Source: Candidatus Rifleibacteriota bacterium (lineage in GTDB: Bacteria; Riflebacteria; Ozemobacteria; Ozemobacterales; Ozemobacteraceae). From it: a DNA stretch of 64,000 nucleotides. The position numbers were made by a program, and so were the translations under genes. Location: NCBI GenBank assembly GCA_029564115.1, contig JAKQQP010000606.1, positions 29,303 to 93,302 on the forward strand, read 5' to 3'. The notes under the pieces are model-generated. The model was given only the letters and a program-made list of their open reading frames with translations. It had not been told where the DNA came from and did no database searches. Positions within the stretch are counted from its first letter, which is position 1; each line of letters begins with the position of its first letter. This document shows, in pieces, positions 8,547 through 16,664 of the stretch.

Positions 8547-10282
8547 AGCGTTGCGTCAACCTCACGCCAGCTCAAAATTTCTTTCTGGATGGCAAGTTCG
8601 TAAAGGTTGGTGTAATCGATTTTTTTATCGACGGTATAATCGTAGCTCGAGCGTTCAAGAACTTCCTGCCAGTTGAAGTAGGTTATTCTAACGTCATTGG
8701 GCATACGCCGCCGGTCAAAATAATCCACCGTCAGATTACCGACGATATCCATGTTACACAACTTTTTCATCTGCGAATCGGTATCGAGTTCCATGCCGCC
8801 CTCGGCATAAAAACTACCCTCAAGACGGGGGCTGAGATTACGAAACGGGTGCGTAATGCCAAATCTCGACCAGTCGCTGTCGTGATGAGGCTTATAGATA
8901 ATACGGCCGGTGCGCGGGTTTTCGAGGGAATTATCCCATGACTTGTCGCGCAAAGCGATTATGCCGACACATGAATCCAGGCCAGTGTCATCCTGCAGAG
9001 TGAGGATGTCGCCACCAACATAGACGTTGCCTTCGACGACCAGCAGCCCCTTCCCTTTGACCCAGCCTTCGAGAAAAACGTCGCCCTTGATGTAAGTCAA
9101 ACCGTTGATTTCGACGGCGCGGCTCGTATCGTGGGCTTTGGTCGGATTGCCGAAATAACGAGAATATTTGTTATGTACCTTACGCCAGTCACCCCAACCA
9201 TAGAGAGGCACAACATTGTTATAGTTCACTTCGTTGCGACCAAAAGCCTCCTGAAAATTCACACTTGTGAAATATTTGCCGTGGTCTGGGTTTGAAGTCG
9301 GGTCTACCACACGATTGGCCAGTCTGCGATAAACATCGGCCGAGTATAAATTAACCTTTTTATTTTCATATTCTTCGACTTTGCGGGTCTGCGAATGGTA
9401 AAGCTCATTGCTGCTCTTCACCCACCATGGCCAGGTAAACAGGCCCTGCCATTTAAAATACTGTCTGGTAACGGGGTCTTTCGAATACTCGATTTCGGTT
9501 TCGCTCAAATCACCGCCGCCGTTCCAGCCGGTCCAGCCAATGCCCATGTCGAGCCAGGGGTGATCGAGTTCATTGCGCATTTTTGTCAACATCAGCCACT
9601 TGGGCAGATCGAGGGCGATACCTTCTTTCATGTAGGTTTTGCCACCCTTGACGATGAAGCCCCAGGGATCCCAGAAGTCGAAACTCTCAATTTTAAAAGA
9701 ATCACGGTTGGCCGTATTGAGAAACAGACCGTGGGTCGGAGCAACCATACCGACAGCGTTTGCATTCAAAGGGCCTTTCAGCAGCATGGCCTTCAAAGAT
9801 TTTTTAACTTCAACCTGTTTGCGGGTGCGATGAAAACTACCCTGAGAATTGATCGTTATTGTGCCCTGGCGGGCAATCTCACGCGGCACTCCCTTGGCCA
9901 CAAGGTCTTCGAATGCCTTTTTATCGATCTGCCAGGTCAGGCGGGCCTTGACCTTACCACCCTCAACGACTGGTGCCACAGATCTGTTGCCATCGGAAAG
10001 CCGCGAAAGGTCGATGTCGACACTGCCTTCATCCTGCGTGGTGATAAGCTTGTAAAAAGCGTTTTCAGGGTCATTCATCTGACTTTTAACCGTAAACAGG
10101 GTTTCTTCGACGCCGGCTTCGGCCAGCAGCAGCGATACTGTCGAGTCTACGTAGTTTTCTGAGTGGTAGACTTCGCCGCGCATGAAATAGATCATGCCAT
10201 AAACGATTATGCTGATCACGGCAATGGTACAGATGGTAAAAAACAGGGCAAGACCTGTTCTTCTATTGAACTGTTTCATCAT
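8543..10282 (-). CDS. PilX-like type IV pilus-associated membrane protein
   Basis: 579 residues. The N-terminus (RRTGLALFFTICTIAVISII, one transmembrane helix) and the following LLLAEAGVEETLF resemble the start of PilX_N proteins, where an AEAG-type motif follows the helix. The central and C-terminal parts are unassigned and tryptophan- and aspartate-rich. A stretch near residue 410 (INGLTYIKGDVFLEGWVKGK, then LLVVEGNVYVGGDIL) looks like short beta-helix turns seen in pilus-tip and polymer-forming proteins. There is no Gly-Phe prepilin cleavage motif. GGGAG at 10291-10295 is the likely ribosome site. It is the first gene of an operon with the kinase and regulator, so pilus or envelope state may be coupled to sensing. 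Confidence 0.6.
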   Translation of the reverse strand: MMKQFNRRTGLALFFTICTIAVISIIVYGMIYFMRGEVYHSENYVDSTVSLLLAEAGVEETLFTVKSQMNDPENAFYKLITTQDEGSVDIDLSRLSDGNRSVAPVVEGGKVKARLTWQIDKKAFEDLVAKGVPREIARQGTITINSQGSFHRTRKQVEVKKSLKAMLLKGPLNANAVGMVAPTHGLFLNTANRDSFKIESFDFWDPWGFIVKGGKTYMKEGIALDLPKWLMLTKMRNELDHPWLDMGIGWTGWNGGGDLSETEIEYSKDPVTRQYFKWQGLFTWPWWVKSSNELYHSQTRKVEEYENKKVNLYSADVYRRLANRVVDPTSNPDHGKYFTSVNFQEAFGRNEVNYNNVVPLYGWGDWRKVHNKYSRYFGNPTKAHDTSRAVEINGLTYIKGDVFLEGWVKGKGLLVVEGNVYVGGDILTLQDDTGLDSCVGIIALRDKSWDNSLENPRTGRIIYKPHHDSDWSRFGITHPFRNLSPRLEGSFYAEGGMELDTDSQMKKLCNMDIVGNLTVDYFDRRRMPNDVRITYFNWQEVLERSSYDYTVDKKIDYTNLYELAIQKEILSWREVDATL

Positions 10283-10319
10283 TATTCAAGCTCCCTTCGA
10301 GCAGAAGGTTAATACAACA

Positions 10320-10348
10320 ATGATAACAATGTACAGCTTATTGCGCAA
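10320..10348 (-). promoter_or_regulatory. possible sigma-70 promoter for the PilX-like/kinase/regulator operon
   Basis: On the minus strand, TTGCGC (10348-10343) is followed after 17 bases by TATCAT (10325-10320). The -10 matches five of six consensus bases but the -35 only three. It lies 38 bases ahead of the start codon at 10282. Confidence 0.35.
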
Positions 10349-10444
10349 GATTAAGACTGCCATCAGGGTTGTTTGCCGACTCGCAAAATGTTATTTTAAG
10401 CCACAGATACAAATTTAAAATCTCGCACAAAACAGGTGAAGCCA

Positions 10445-11410
10445 ATGCACGCAAGCCCGCTGACAACCGCAAAGCATATTCTTGAACTAGAAATTGAAGC
10501 CTTACAGAAAGCTTCCGATATTCTTGGCGATGAGTTGATCAGAGCGGTGGATCTTATCTTGACAAGCCCCGGCAGGCTCATCGTCTGCGGCATGGGCAAA
10601 TCCGGTCTGGTGGGCCGCAAAATTTCGTCAACCCTTTCCAGCACCGGCACCGCCTCTTTCTTTCTGCACCCGGCCGAAGCTTTGCATGGCGACCTCGGTA
10701 TGATCCGTGAGCGTGACGTCGTTCTTCTTCTCTCGAACTCAGGAGAAACAGAAGAAATCGTCAGACTTGTTCCCTTTCTGCGTCGTATCGGTGCCGGTAT
10801 TATCGCCATGGTCGGCAATACCGCTTCAACTCTCGCCAAAATGTCTGATGTAGTCATTTACGCCGGGGTCGAGCGCGAGGCCTGCCCGATGAACCTGGCG
10901 CCAACAAGTTCTACAACAGTGGCAATGGCTCTTGGCGATGCCATGGCCGGCGCTCTGATCGAAGCCCGGGGCTTCAAAGAAAAAGATTTTGCCAGGCTTC
11001 ATCCCTCCGGCAGTCTTGGACGCCGCTTTGTCTCTGTCAAAGACCTGATGCACACAGGCACTACAGTGCCCAAAACCACTGCCGGAATAAAACTGCGTGA
11101 AGCTGTCGTTCAGATGTCTAAAGGTGGTTTTGGCGCTCTGGTTGTTGTCGATGAAGTCGATCGCCTGCTCGGCGTATTTACCGATGGCGATCTGCGACGC
11201 TATTTTGAGCGCAGCCAGGTTTGCGATCTCGATATCTCAATAAACCAGATTATGACAACCAGTCCGAAGTTTACCACCTCAGATCGCCTGGCCATGGAAG
11301 CCCTGAAAATAATGGAAGAAAAGTCGATAACATCTCTGCCGGTTGTCGATAACGGCATTCTCACCGGCTTTCTCCATCTGCACGACATTCTGCGCTCACG
11401 CCTGGTTTAG
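10445..11410 (+). CDS. kdsD: arabinose-5-phosphate isomerase (KdsD/KpsF/GutQ family)
   Basis: 321 residues. The SIS sugar isomerase domain covers about 35-170 (VCGMGKSGLVGRKISSTLSS, LLLSNSGETEEI, LAPTSSTTVAMALGDA), then a linker with HPSGSLGRRF, and two CBS domains at about 205-320. This is the standard architecture and length of KdsD, which converts ribulose-5-phosphate to arabinose-5-phosphate, the first step of Kdo synthesis for LPS. An in-frame GTG lies three codons earlier, but the ATG at 10445 has AGGTGA at the right distance. Other Kdo genes are not adjacent. GutQ or KpsF paralogues have the same domains, so the in vivo pathway is inferred from the single copy seen. Confidence 0.92.
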   Translation: MHASPLTTAKHILELEIEALQKASDILGDELIRAVDLILTSPGRLIVCGMGKSGLVGRKISSTLSSTGTASFFLHPAEALHGDLGMIRERDVVLLLSNSGETEEIVRLVPFLRRIGAGIIAMVGNTASTLAKMSDVVIYAGVEREACPMNLAPTSSTTVAMALGDAMAGALIEARGFKEKDFARLHPSGSLGRRFVSVKDLMHTGTTVPKTTAGIKLREAVVQMSKGGFGALVVVDEVDRLLGVFTDGDLRRYFERSQVCDLDISINQIMTTSPKFTTSDRLAMEALKIMEEKSITSLPVVDNGILTGFLHLHDILRSRLV

Positions 11411-11487
11411 TCAGATTCGCCATTTCAACAAAAGCAGAAGTCAGGATACTGAGCAAAACAGTTTTATTTTGTGCGTTCCAGAACATC

Positions 11488-11516
11488 TTCACGGTCGGCT
11501 GAAACATCAGTATAAT
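11488..11516 (+). promoter_or_regulatory. sigma-70-like promoter abutting a start codon
   Basis: TTCACG (11488-11493), a 17-base spacer and a perfect TATAAT (11511-11516). The ATG of the next gene begins eight bases past the -10 box, where transcription itself would start, so the mRNA would be leaderless. No Shine-Dalgarno sequence is present. Confidence 0.6.
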
Positions 11517-11523
11517 TGTACAT

Positions 11524-12261
11524 ATGATCAAAAATCTTCAGACAATTTTACTGGTATTCATGCTGTTGACGACCATGCCGACCGCGACCGAGGCCTCGTT
11601 TGCTTCTGACGCTCTGGCAAAAGCTCGCAAAGCACTTCAAAGCGCTTTTCAACTGAGCTTTCTACACCGGCTGCCTGTTATTTTTTACAAAGAGAGCTTC
11701 GACAGAATGTTTGCCCACGCCAACCGCAGTATCGATGAAATGAGTCTGCAGCATGAAGGCAGAACGATAACAAGCAACGATTTCCAGAACGACAAAGCTC
11801 TGCATATAAAAAAATCAGCAGAACTGGCGCTGCACGTCAAAAGTCTTATCGGTTCAGCACATCTGGCTTACGGTATCACCATGGTCGTCGGGTTGATCAA
11901 AGAGGCCATAGACGGCTCATTCCTGAACCCCAACGGGTCACGCAGCAAAGAGGATGTCTACGCAGATCATGTCGGCGCCCGCGCCGTGTTCGGCGAGAAA
12001 GCCTTCGACACCTCTCTGAACAAACACCTGCAGCATTTTGTCAAGCCTGCCGCCAGCGCTGTTGCATCAGGGCAGACCAACGCCGACGTTACAAACGAAC
12101 TGCCGAACCCTGTTCAAATCAATCCATTCGCCAGCGACAGGCCACTGGCAATCGGCAACACCGCCAACACTCGCGAGCAACTGCTGAAACGCTACTATGA
12201 AGCAGCCGAACATGGCGACACAGAACAGATGAAGCGCCTGAGTGCTGAACTGCAGAAATAA
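11524..12261 (+). CDS. exported protein of unknown function
   Basis: 245 residues beginning with a signal peptide (MIKNLQTILLVFMLLTTMPT, cleavage near TEA). I recognise no domain. Residues 25-150 look largely helical. Residues 108-130 include a weakly hydrophobic stretch (AHLAYGITMVVGLI). The C-terminal 30 residues (EQLLKRYYEAAEHGDTEQMKRL) look like one TPR- or Sel1-type helix pair. The start ATG has no ribosome site but sits immediately behind a TATAAT box, suggesting leaderless translation. It lies between kdsD and a bidirectional terminator and appears to be a single-gene unit. Confidence 0.7.
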   Translation: MIKNLQTILLVFMLLTTMPTATEASFASDALAKARKALQSAFQLSFLHRLPVIFYKESFDRMFAHANRSIDEMSLQHEGRTITSNDFQNDKALHIKKSAELALHVKSLIGSAHLAYGITMVVGLIKEAIDGSFLNPNGSRSKEDVYADHVGARAVFGEKAFDTSLNKHLQHFVKPAASAVASGQTNADVTNELPNPVQINPFASDRPLAIGNTANTREQLLKRYYEAAEHGDTEQMKRLSAELQK

Positions 12262-12400
12262 GGCGACGTTCTGGTCACCCACCAGCACAAATCCTCAAAC
12301 AACATGCAACTCTGATCGAATATTTGATTTTTGGCCAGAGTAATTATCTTGAAGAAAACATCTTTTCAAAACCACAACAATATCTTTAAAATCTGCTGCA

Positions 12401-12433
12401 AAAAAGGCTGGCCCGAAGGCCAGCCTTTTTTTT
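12401..12433. terminator. bidirectional Rho-independent terminator
   Basis: GGCTGGCC (12406-12413), loop CGAA, GGCCAGCC (12418-12425), with an A run before and eight T after. It can end both the plus-strand unknown gene and the minus-strand argF. Confidence 0.9.
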
Positions 12434-12449
12434 GTGTGCGAGAACGCGA

Positions 12450-13430
12450 TTATTTGCTGCCGAGGGTGGCAACCATAACGGCTTTGATTGTGTGCAGGCG
12501 GTTTTCGGCCTGGTCGAAAACTTTTGAGAATTTGCTTTCGAATACTTCGTCGGTGACTTCCATGGCACCCACTTCTTTTGAAACGGTGGTTTCATTATTG
12601 TGGAAAGCCGGCAGACAGTGCAGGAACAGAGGCTTTTCTTTGCCAGTCATTTTGAGCATCTTCATGTTGACCTGATAAGGTTTGAGCAACTTGATGCGGG
12701 CAGCCATCTGGTCTTCTTCGCCCATGCTGGCCCAGACGTCGGTATAGAGAACGTCGGCACCCTTAACGCCTTTGGCAACGTCATCAGTGATAATGACCTT
12801 GGTGTTGCTGGCGGCGGCGATCGCTTCGACTTCTTTCACCAGTCCCTTTTCTGGGAACAGAGACTTCGGAGCGACGATGCGGCATTCGATGCCCATTTTG
12901 GCGCAGCCGATCATCAGTGAGTTGGCCATATTGTTGCGGCCATCGCCAACGTAGGCAAAAGTCAGGCCTTTGAGTGAGCCGAAGTATTCTTCCATGGTCA
13001 GCAGGTCGGCAAGAATCTGGGTCGGGTGATACTGGTCGGTCAGGCCATTCCAGACCGGAACACCGGCATATTTTGCCAGCTGTTCTACGGTTTCGTGTTT
13101 GAAACCACGAAACTGTATGCCATCGAACATGCGGCCAAGAACACGTGCTGTATCAGCAACTGTTTCTTTTTTGCCGAGCTGGATGTCGTCTTTGCCAAGA
13201 TATTCAGGATGGGCACCTTCATCAACCGCTGCAACAACGAAAGCGCAGCGAGTGCGTGTCGAAGGTTTTTCAAAAATCAATGCAATGCTCTTGCCTTCAA
13301 GATTGCGAGGTTTGACACCAGCATATTTAAGGCGCTTGAGATCTCTGGAAAGATCGAGCAGATAGCGGATTTCTTCAGTAGTAAAATCTTTGAGCGTGAG
13401 AAAATGACGACCAACAAGATTCATTGCCAT
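12450..13430 (-). CDS. argF: ornithine carbamoyltransferase
   Basis: 326 residues, the normal length for OTCase. The carbamoyl-phosphate binding motif STRTR follows FEKP, the HPTQ motif is in [13 protein letters not shown], and the ornithine site HCLPAF is near the C-terminus. It makes citrulline from carbamoyl phosphate and ornithine in the cytoplasm (arginine synthesis, or the arginine deiminase route). The frame is open further upstream, but the ATG at 13430 has a GGAAAGGGAA ribosome site and begins the family-typical [15 protein letters not shown]. No other arginine genes are adjacent. It stands alone between a terminator and the helicase-nuclease operon end. Confidence 0.96.
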   Translation of the reverse strand: MAMNLVGRHFLTLKDFTTEEIRYLLDLSRDLKRLKYAGVKPRNLEGKSIALIFEKPSTRTRCAFVVAAVDEGAHPEYLGKDDIQLGKKETVADTARVLGRMFDGIQFRGFKHETVEQLAKYAGVPVWNGLTDQYHPTQILADLLTMEEYFGSLKGLTFAYVGDGRNNMANSLMIGCAKMGIECRIVAPKSLFPEKGLVKEVEAIAAASNTKVIITDDVAKGVKGADVLYTDVWASMGEEDQMAARIKLLKPYQVNMKMLKMTGKEKPLFLHCLPAFHNNETTVSKEVGAMEVTDEVFESKFSKVFDQAENRLHTIKAVMVATLGSK

Positions 13431-13508
13431 AATTCGTTCCCTTTCCTGATAAAAAAGATTGGTCAAAGCCAACAATGAAATACTAAATAGCATTGCCCGG
13501 CTATTAAA

Positions 13509-16500
13509 TCAAGTTTCAAGATTACCTGAAACAGCTCTTTCAACCCTTCCGTGACAGAGAACGACAAAACCACAGTCAGCACATAACTCGCCGGCAAACG
13601 GGCGCCAGGCTTTCTCATTTCTTATCTGGGCCACGACTTCACGAACCTGGGTCTCAAAACTGAGCAAATCAGGTTCGATTTCAACCAGCTGAACCAAATC
13701 AGGCGCCAGATAAGCAACCGATGATCTGGCATAGTTCAGACAACCGCTTTCGCCCAAAACCCCACGAGCAGCCGCAATTCGATACAAAGCCAGCTGTTCC
13801 CGGTAACTTTCATGAGCCTCAGCCGAATATCTGCGGGTTTTGAAATCGATTATAAAAACTTCACCATCGCGGCGATCAACACGGTCAGCAAAACCTCTGA
13901 CAAAAAAATCACCGGCGGGCGAAGCAAATTTGACGTTCACCTCCGCCTCGATCATCCATGGTTCGGTGTTACCCAGTTCCGATAGAACATATTGCCGCAG
14001 AATAGCCCGTGCATGCGAAAAAACATTCTGTCCATGTTCACCATAGCAGGGAATAACGTTTTCGAGAACCCGCTGCATTTTATCGAGAGCGGCAGAAGCA
14101 GGAAGAGTATGCCCGCCACCGGCATGGAAAATGCGTATAGATTCATGCACAACCGTGCCAAGAGTGCCCGAAAAACTGACAGGTCTTTCAGAAAAAGAGC
14201 TGACATGCCTGCTGGCGAAGAAATAACGCCGCGGGCACGACTTAAAAAGTTTCAGATCCTGCAACGAAAAGATTTCCTGTTCGTGCCCTGACTTTTGTTC
14301 AGATTTGTGGTCAGTTCTGATAAAACTCGCCAGAGACCTGAGATCAGCCTCCAGCTCGACCAGATTGGGCATCGGCAGCGCCTTCAATTCTTTGACTCGC
14401 ACCTGTTCCTGCCCGTAATCCAGCCAGCTTTGCAAAAATGCCGGCCAGTCAGACAACGTGGCGACTTTTCCGAGGGAAGGATCGGCAGCGATAATCTCAC
14501 AGATTTCATGCAGAGGTTCAGCCGGAGTATCGACCTTTTCTGCAGGCAGACTGTGAGAGCGACGACCGGAAATGATCAGAAGATCTTCAGCTCGGGTAAA
14601 GGCAACATAAAGTTTGCGCCGGTCTTCCTGCTCTGCGGCAAGGCGGTCCTGTTCGACATAGGCTGCCAAAGTCGGAGAGGCTCCCTGAGAGACCGGCAAT
14701 GCCGGGTCATTAACAATCAGACCGTATTGCCTGTCGAAGTTTATGCGGCTTGTTGCCCGGTAACCGCGCCGTTTCAAAAAGGGACAGAAAACCACCGGAA
14801 ACTCGAGCCCCTTCGATTTGTGAATAGTCATAACCTTGACCGCGTCACCCTCTTCAAGCCCCAGGCCAGCCTCATCTTCGTCGATGTCGGCCATCAGGAT
14901 TCTTTCTACGTAAAGCAAAAAATCGTGCAAAGACGTAAAAACACCATTTTGTTCAAAATTTCTGACAATTCCCAGAAATTTGCCCAGATTGTTCTGCATG
15001 CGCAGTCTTTTTAAATCAGATTTCTGAGCGGCGGCATATTCATAAAAGCCGGCCTGCTCAAGTATGTTATGACACAGATCGAGAAGCCCGGGGCGACTGC
15101 AACGCTCTTTCAGCTGCACATACAGGCGTCTGAACTGACGGGCTTTTTCGGGCAGCAACTCATCTTTCTGAGCCATTATATGAGGCAACAACGACACCTT
15201 TTCGTGTCGGCCAGCATACGAGAGTGAGGCCAGCTCAGAATCTTTCAGACCATACAGAGGTCCTGACAGAATTTTTACCACAGCATGATCATCATTGGGC
15301 TGAGCCAGCAGTCGTAAAAACGCGAGAATTTCTTCGATTTCACTGCGGGCATAAAAACTGAAGCCGCCCGACATGAGATAGGGTATCTGCCGCCCGGCAA
15401 GCGCGTCTTCAAAAGCCTTTGGCAACCCCTTTATACTGCTGACGATAATGGCCACATCACCGTAACCGACAGCCCGGCTGCCGCCGTTTTTTCGATCGTC
15501 TATTCTAATACCGGCATTAACCATCGCGTGCAGCATTGAAGCCATCTGTTCGCAAATTTCCTCGTCTGACTGCTCGTCGTCGGTTAACAGGCAGCTGACC
15601 ACCGGCGAACGCGGCGAACTGCCGCGCCGGGCCGTCTGCCTGACGAACATTTTGCCGCAATCGCCACCTCTCTCGAGAAAGCTGTCGGCGAGATTGATTA
15701 TTTCGCTGAAAGACCTGAAGTTATCGCGAAGAATAATATCCGCATCGCTGTCAAAATTGCGAAAAGTCTCGATATTGGCGCCCTGAAAACGGTATATGCT
15801 CTGTTTTTCATCGCCAACCACGCATACATGGCTGTCACGGCCGCGACAGAACGAATCGACTATCTCGAGCTGATCCGGGTTGTTATCCTGAAATTCATCG
15901 ATGAGAAAAATACGCCGCGTTGGCAAAACACCGGCTTCACGCAAATCTTTCACCAGATTGCGGCCGCGAATGAGAATTTCGTCGAAATCCAGCAGGCCGC
16001 GTTTTTCAAGGTCTTCGAGATAACAGGTGTAAAAGCGGTATAGCCATTCCAGACAGCGGCCTTCAAGTTCGGTGGCACCTGAAGAACGGGTTTTGAACTG
16101 TGTCCGCGCGAAATTATAAAACTCTGCCGGTTTGAGAAGATAACGCCTTATCTTGCTCAAAGCCTGGGGAAATTCCCTGATCAGCTTGACAGCCGCCGCC
16201 GCTCCCAGTGCCTCAGGGCCGTTAATAATGCGTTCACCGAACTTCTCAGCAAAATTTTCGACCAGTTCAGCGATGACGAGTTGCCGGTTGTTTTCGGCAA
16301 TTACCGTGTCTGAACGGTCCAGACCAGCTCCAAATGGGTCCTGGCGCAAAAATCGCGACAAAAAAGAATGAAACGTCGCCACTTCCATGTCACGAAGACG
16401 GGCAGGATGCAGTCTGCGCTTGTCGACAAGTCTGGCTTTCATTTCGGCGGCGGCTTTTGTGGTGTAGGTTATGGCAACGATCTCTTCAGCGCCGATGCCA

Positions 16501-16664
16501 GACTCAAGAAGAGCCACGATACGACGGGTCAGAACCTCAGTTTTCCCTGACCCGGCTCCGGCAGAGATTCGCAGGCGGCCGGAGGCGGCTATAAGCACAG
16601 CCTGCCTTTGTTCCGGGGTTAGACCCTCGGTCAATTCCGTCAGAATCGTGTTTAAATCAGACAT
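13509..16664 (-). CDS. UvrD/PcrA-type helicase with C-terminal RecB-family nuclease (AdnAB/AddA-like, second subunit)
   Basis: 1051 residues. All SF1 helicase motifs are present: Walker A SAGAGSGKT (34-42), YTTKAAAEMK, TFHSF, LIDEFQDNNPDQ, GDEKQSIYRFQGAN, MTIHKSKGLEFPVVF and RRKLYVAFTRAEDLL. The C-terminal 250 residues form a PD-(D/E)XK nuclease (RGFADRVD, IIDFKT) with cysteines placed as in the iron-sulphur version: one in SCPRRYFF, then CADCGFVVLCHG at the end. GGAG lies six bases ahead of the ATG, which overlaps the upstream partner by eight bases. Two adjacent proteins that each carry motor and nuclease recall mycobacterial AdnAB, a double-strand-break end-resection machine. Confidence 0.88.
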   Translation of the reverse strand: MSDLNTILTELTEGLTPEQRQAVLIAASGRLRISAGAGSGKTEVLTRRIVALLESGIGAEEIVAITYTTKAAAEMKARLVDKRRLHPARLRDMEVATFHSFLSRFLRQDPFGAGLDRSDTVIAENNRQLVIAELVENFAEKFGERIINGPEALGAAAAVKLIREFPQALSKIRRYLLKPAEFYNFARTQFKTRSSGATELEGRCLEWLYRFYTCYLEDLEKRGLLDFDEILIRGRNLVKDLREAGVLPTRRIFLIDEFQDNNPDQLEIVDSFCRGRDSHVCVVGDEKQSIYRFQGANIETFRNFDSDADIILRDNFRSFSEIINLADSFLERGGDCGKMFVRQTARRGSSPRSPVVSCLLTDDEQSDEEICEQMASMLHAMVNAGIRIDDRKNGGSRAVGYGDVAIIVSSIKGLPKAFEDALAGRQIPYLMSGGFSFYARSEIEEILAFLRLLAQPNDDHAVVKILSGPLYGLKDSELASLSYAGRHEKVSLLPHIMAQKDELLPEKARQFRRLYVQLKERCSRPGLLDLCHNILEQAGFYEYAAAQKSDLKRLRMQNNLGKFLGIVRNFEQNGVFTSLHDFLLYVERILMADIDEDEAGLGLEEGDAVKVMTIHKSKGLEFPVVFCPFLKRRGYRATSRINFDRQYGLIVNDPALPVSQGASPTLAAYVEQDRLAAEQEDRRKLYVAFTRAEDLLIISGRRSHSLPAEKVDTPAEPLHEICEIIAADPSLGKVATLSDWPAFLQSWLDYGQEQVRVKELKALPMPNLVELEADLRSLASFIRTDHKSEQKSGHEQEIFSLQDLKLFKSCPRRYFFASRHVSSFSERPVSFSGTLGTVVHESIRIFHAGGGHTLPASAALDKMQRVLENVIPCYGEHGQNVFSHARAILRQYVLSELGNTEPWMIEAEVNVKFASPAGDFFVRGFADRVDRRDGEVFIIDFKTRRYSAEAHESYREQLALYRIAAARGVLGESGCLNYARSSVAYLAPDLVQLVEIEPDLLSFETQVREVVAQIRNEKAWRPFAGELCADCGFVVLCHGRVERAVSGNLET

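Noticed and set aside
14146..14160. Near match to a sigma-54 promoter on the minus strand
   Set aside because: It lies inside the helicase-nuclease gene, and its GG and GC are nine rather than ten bases apart.
14295..15014. 239-residue plus-strand frame opposite the helicase-nuclease
   Set aside because: No protein-like features; fully covered by a gene with all helicase motifs on the other strand.
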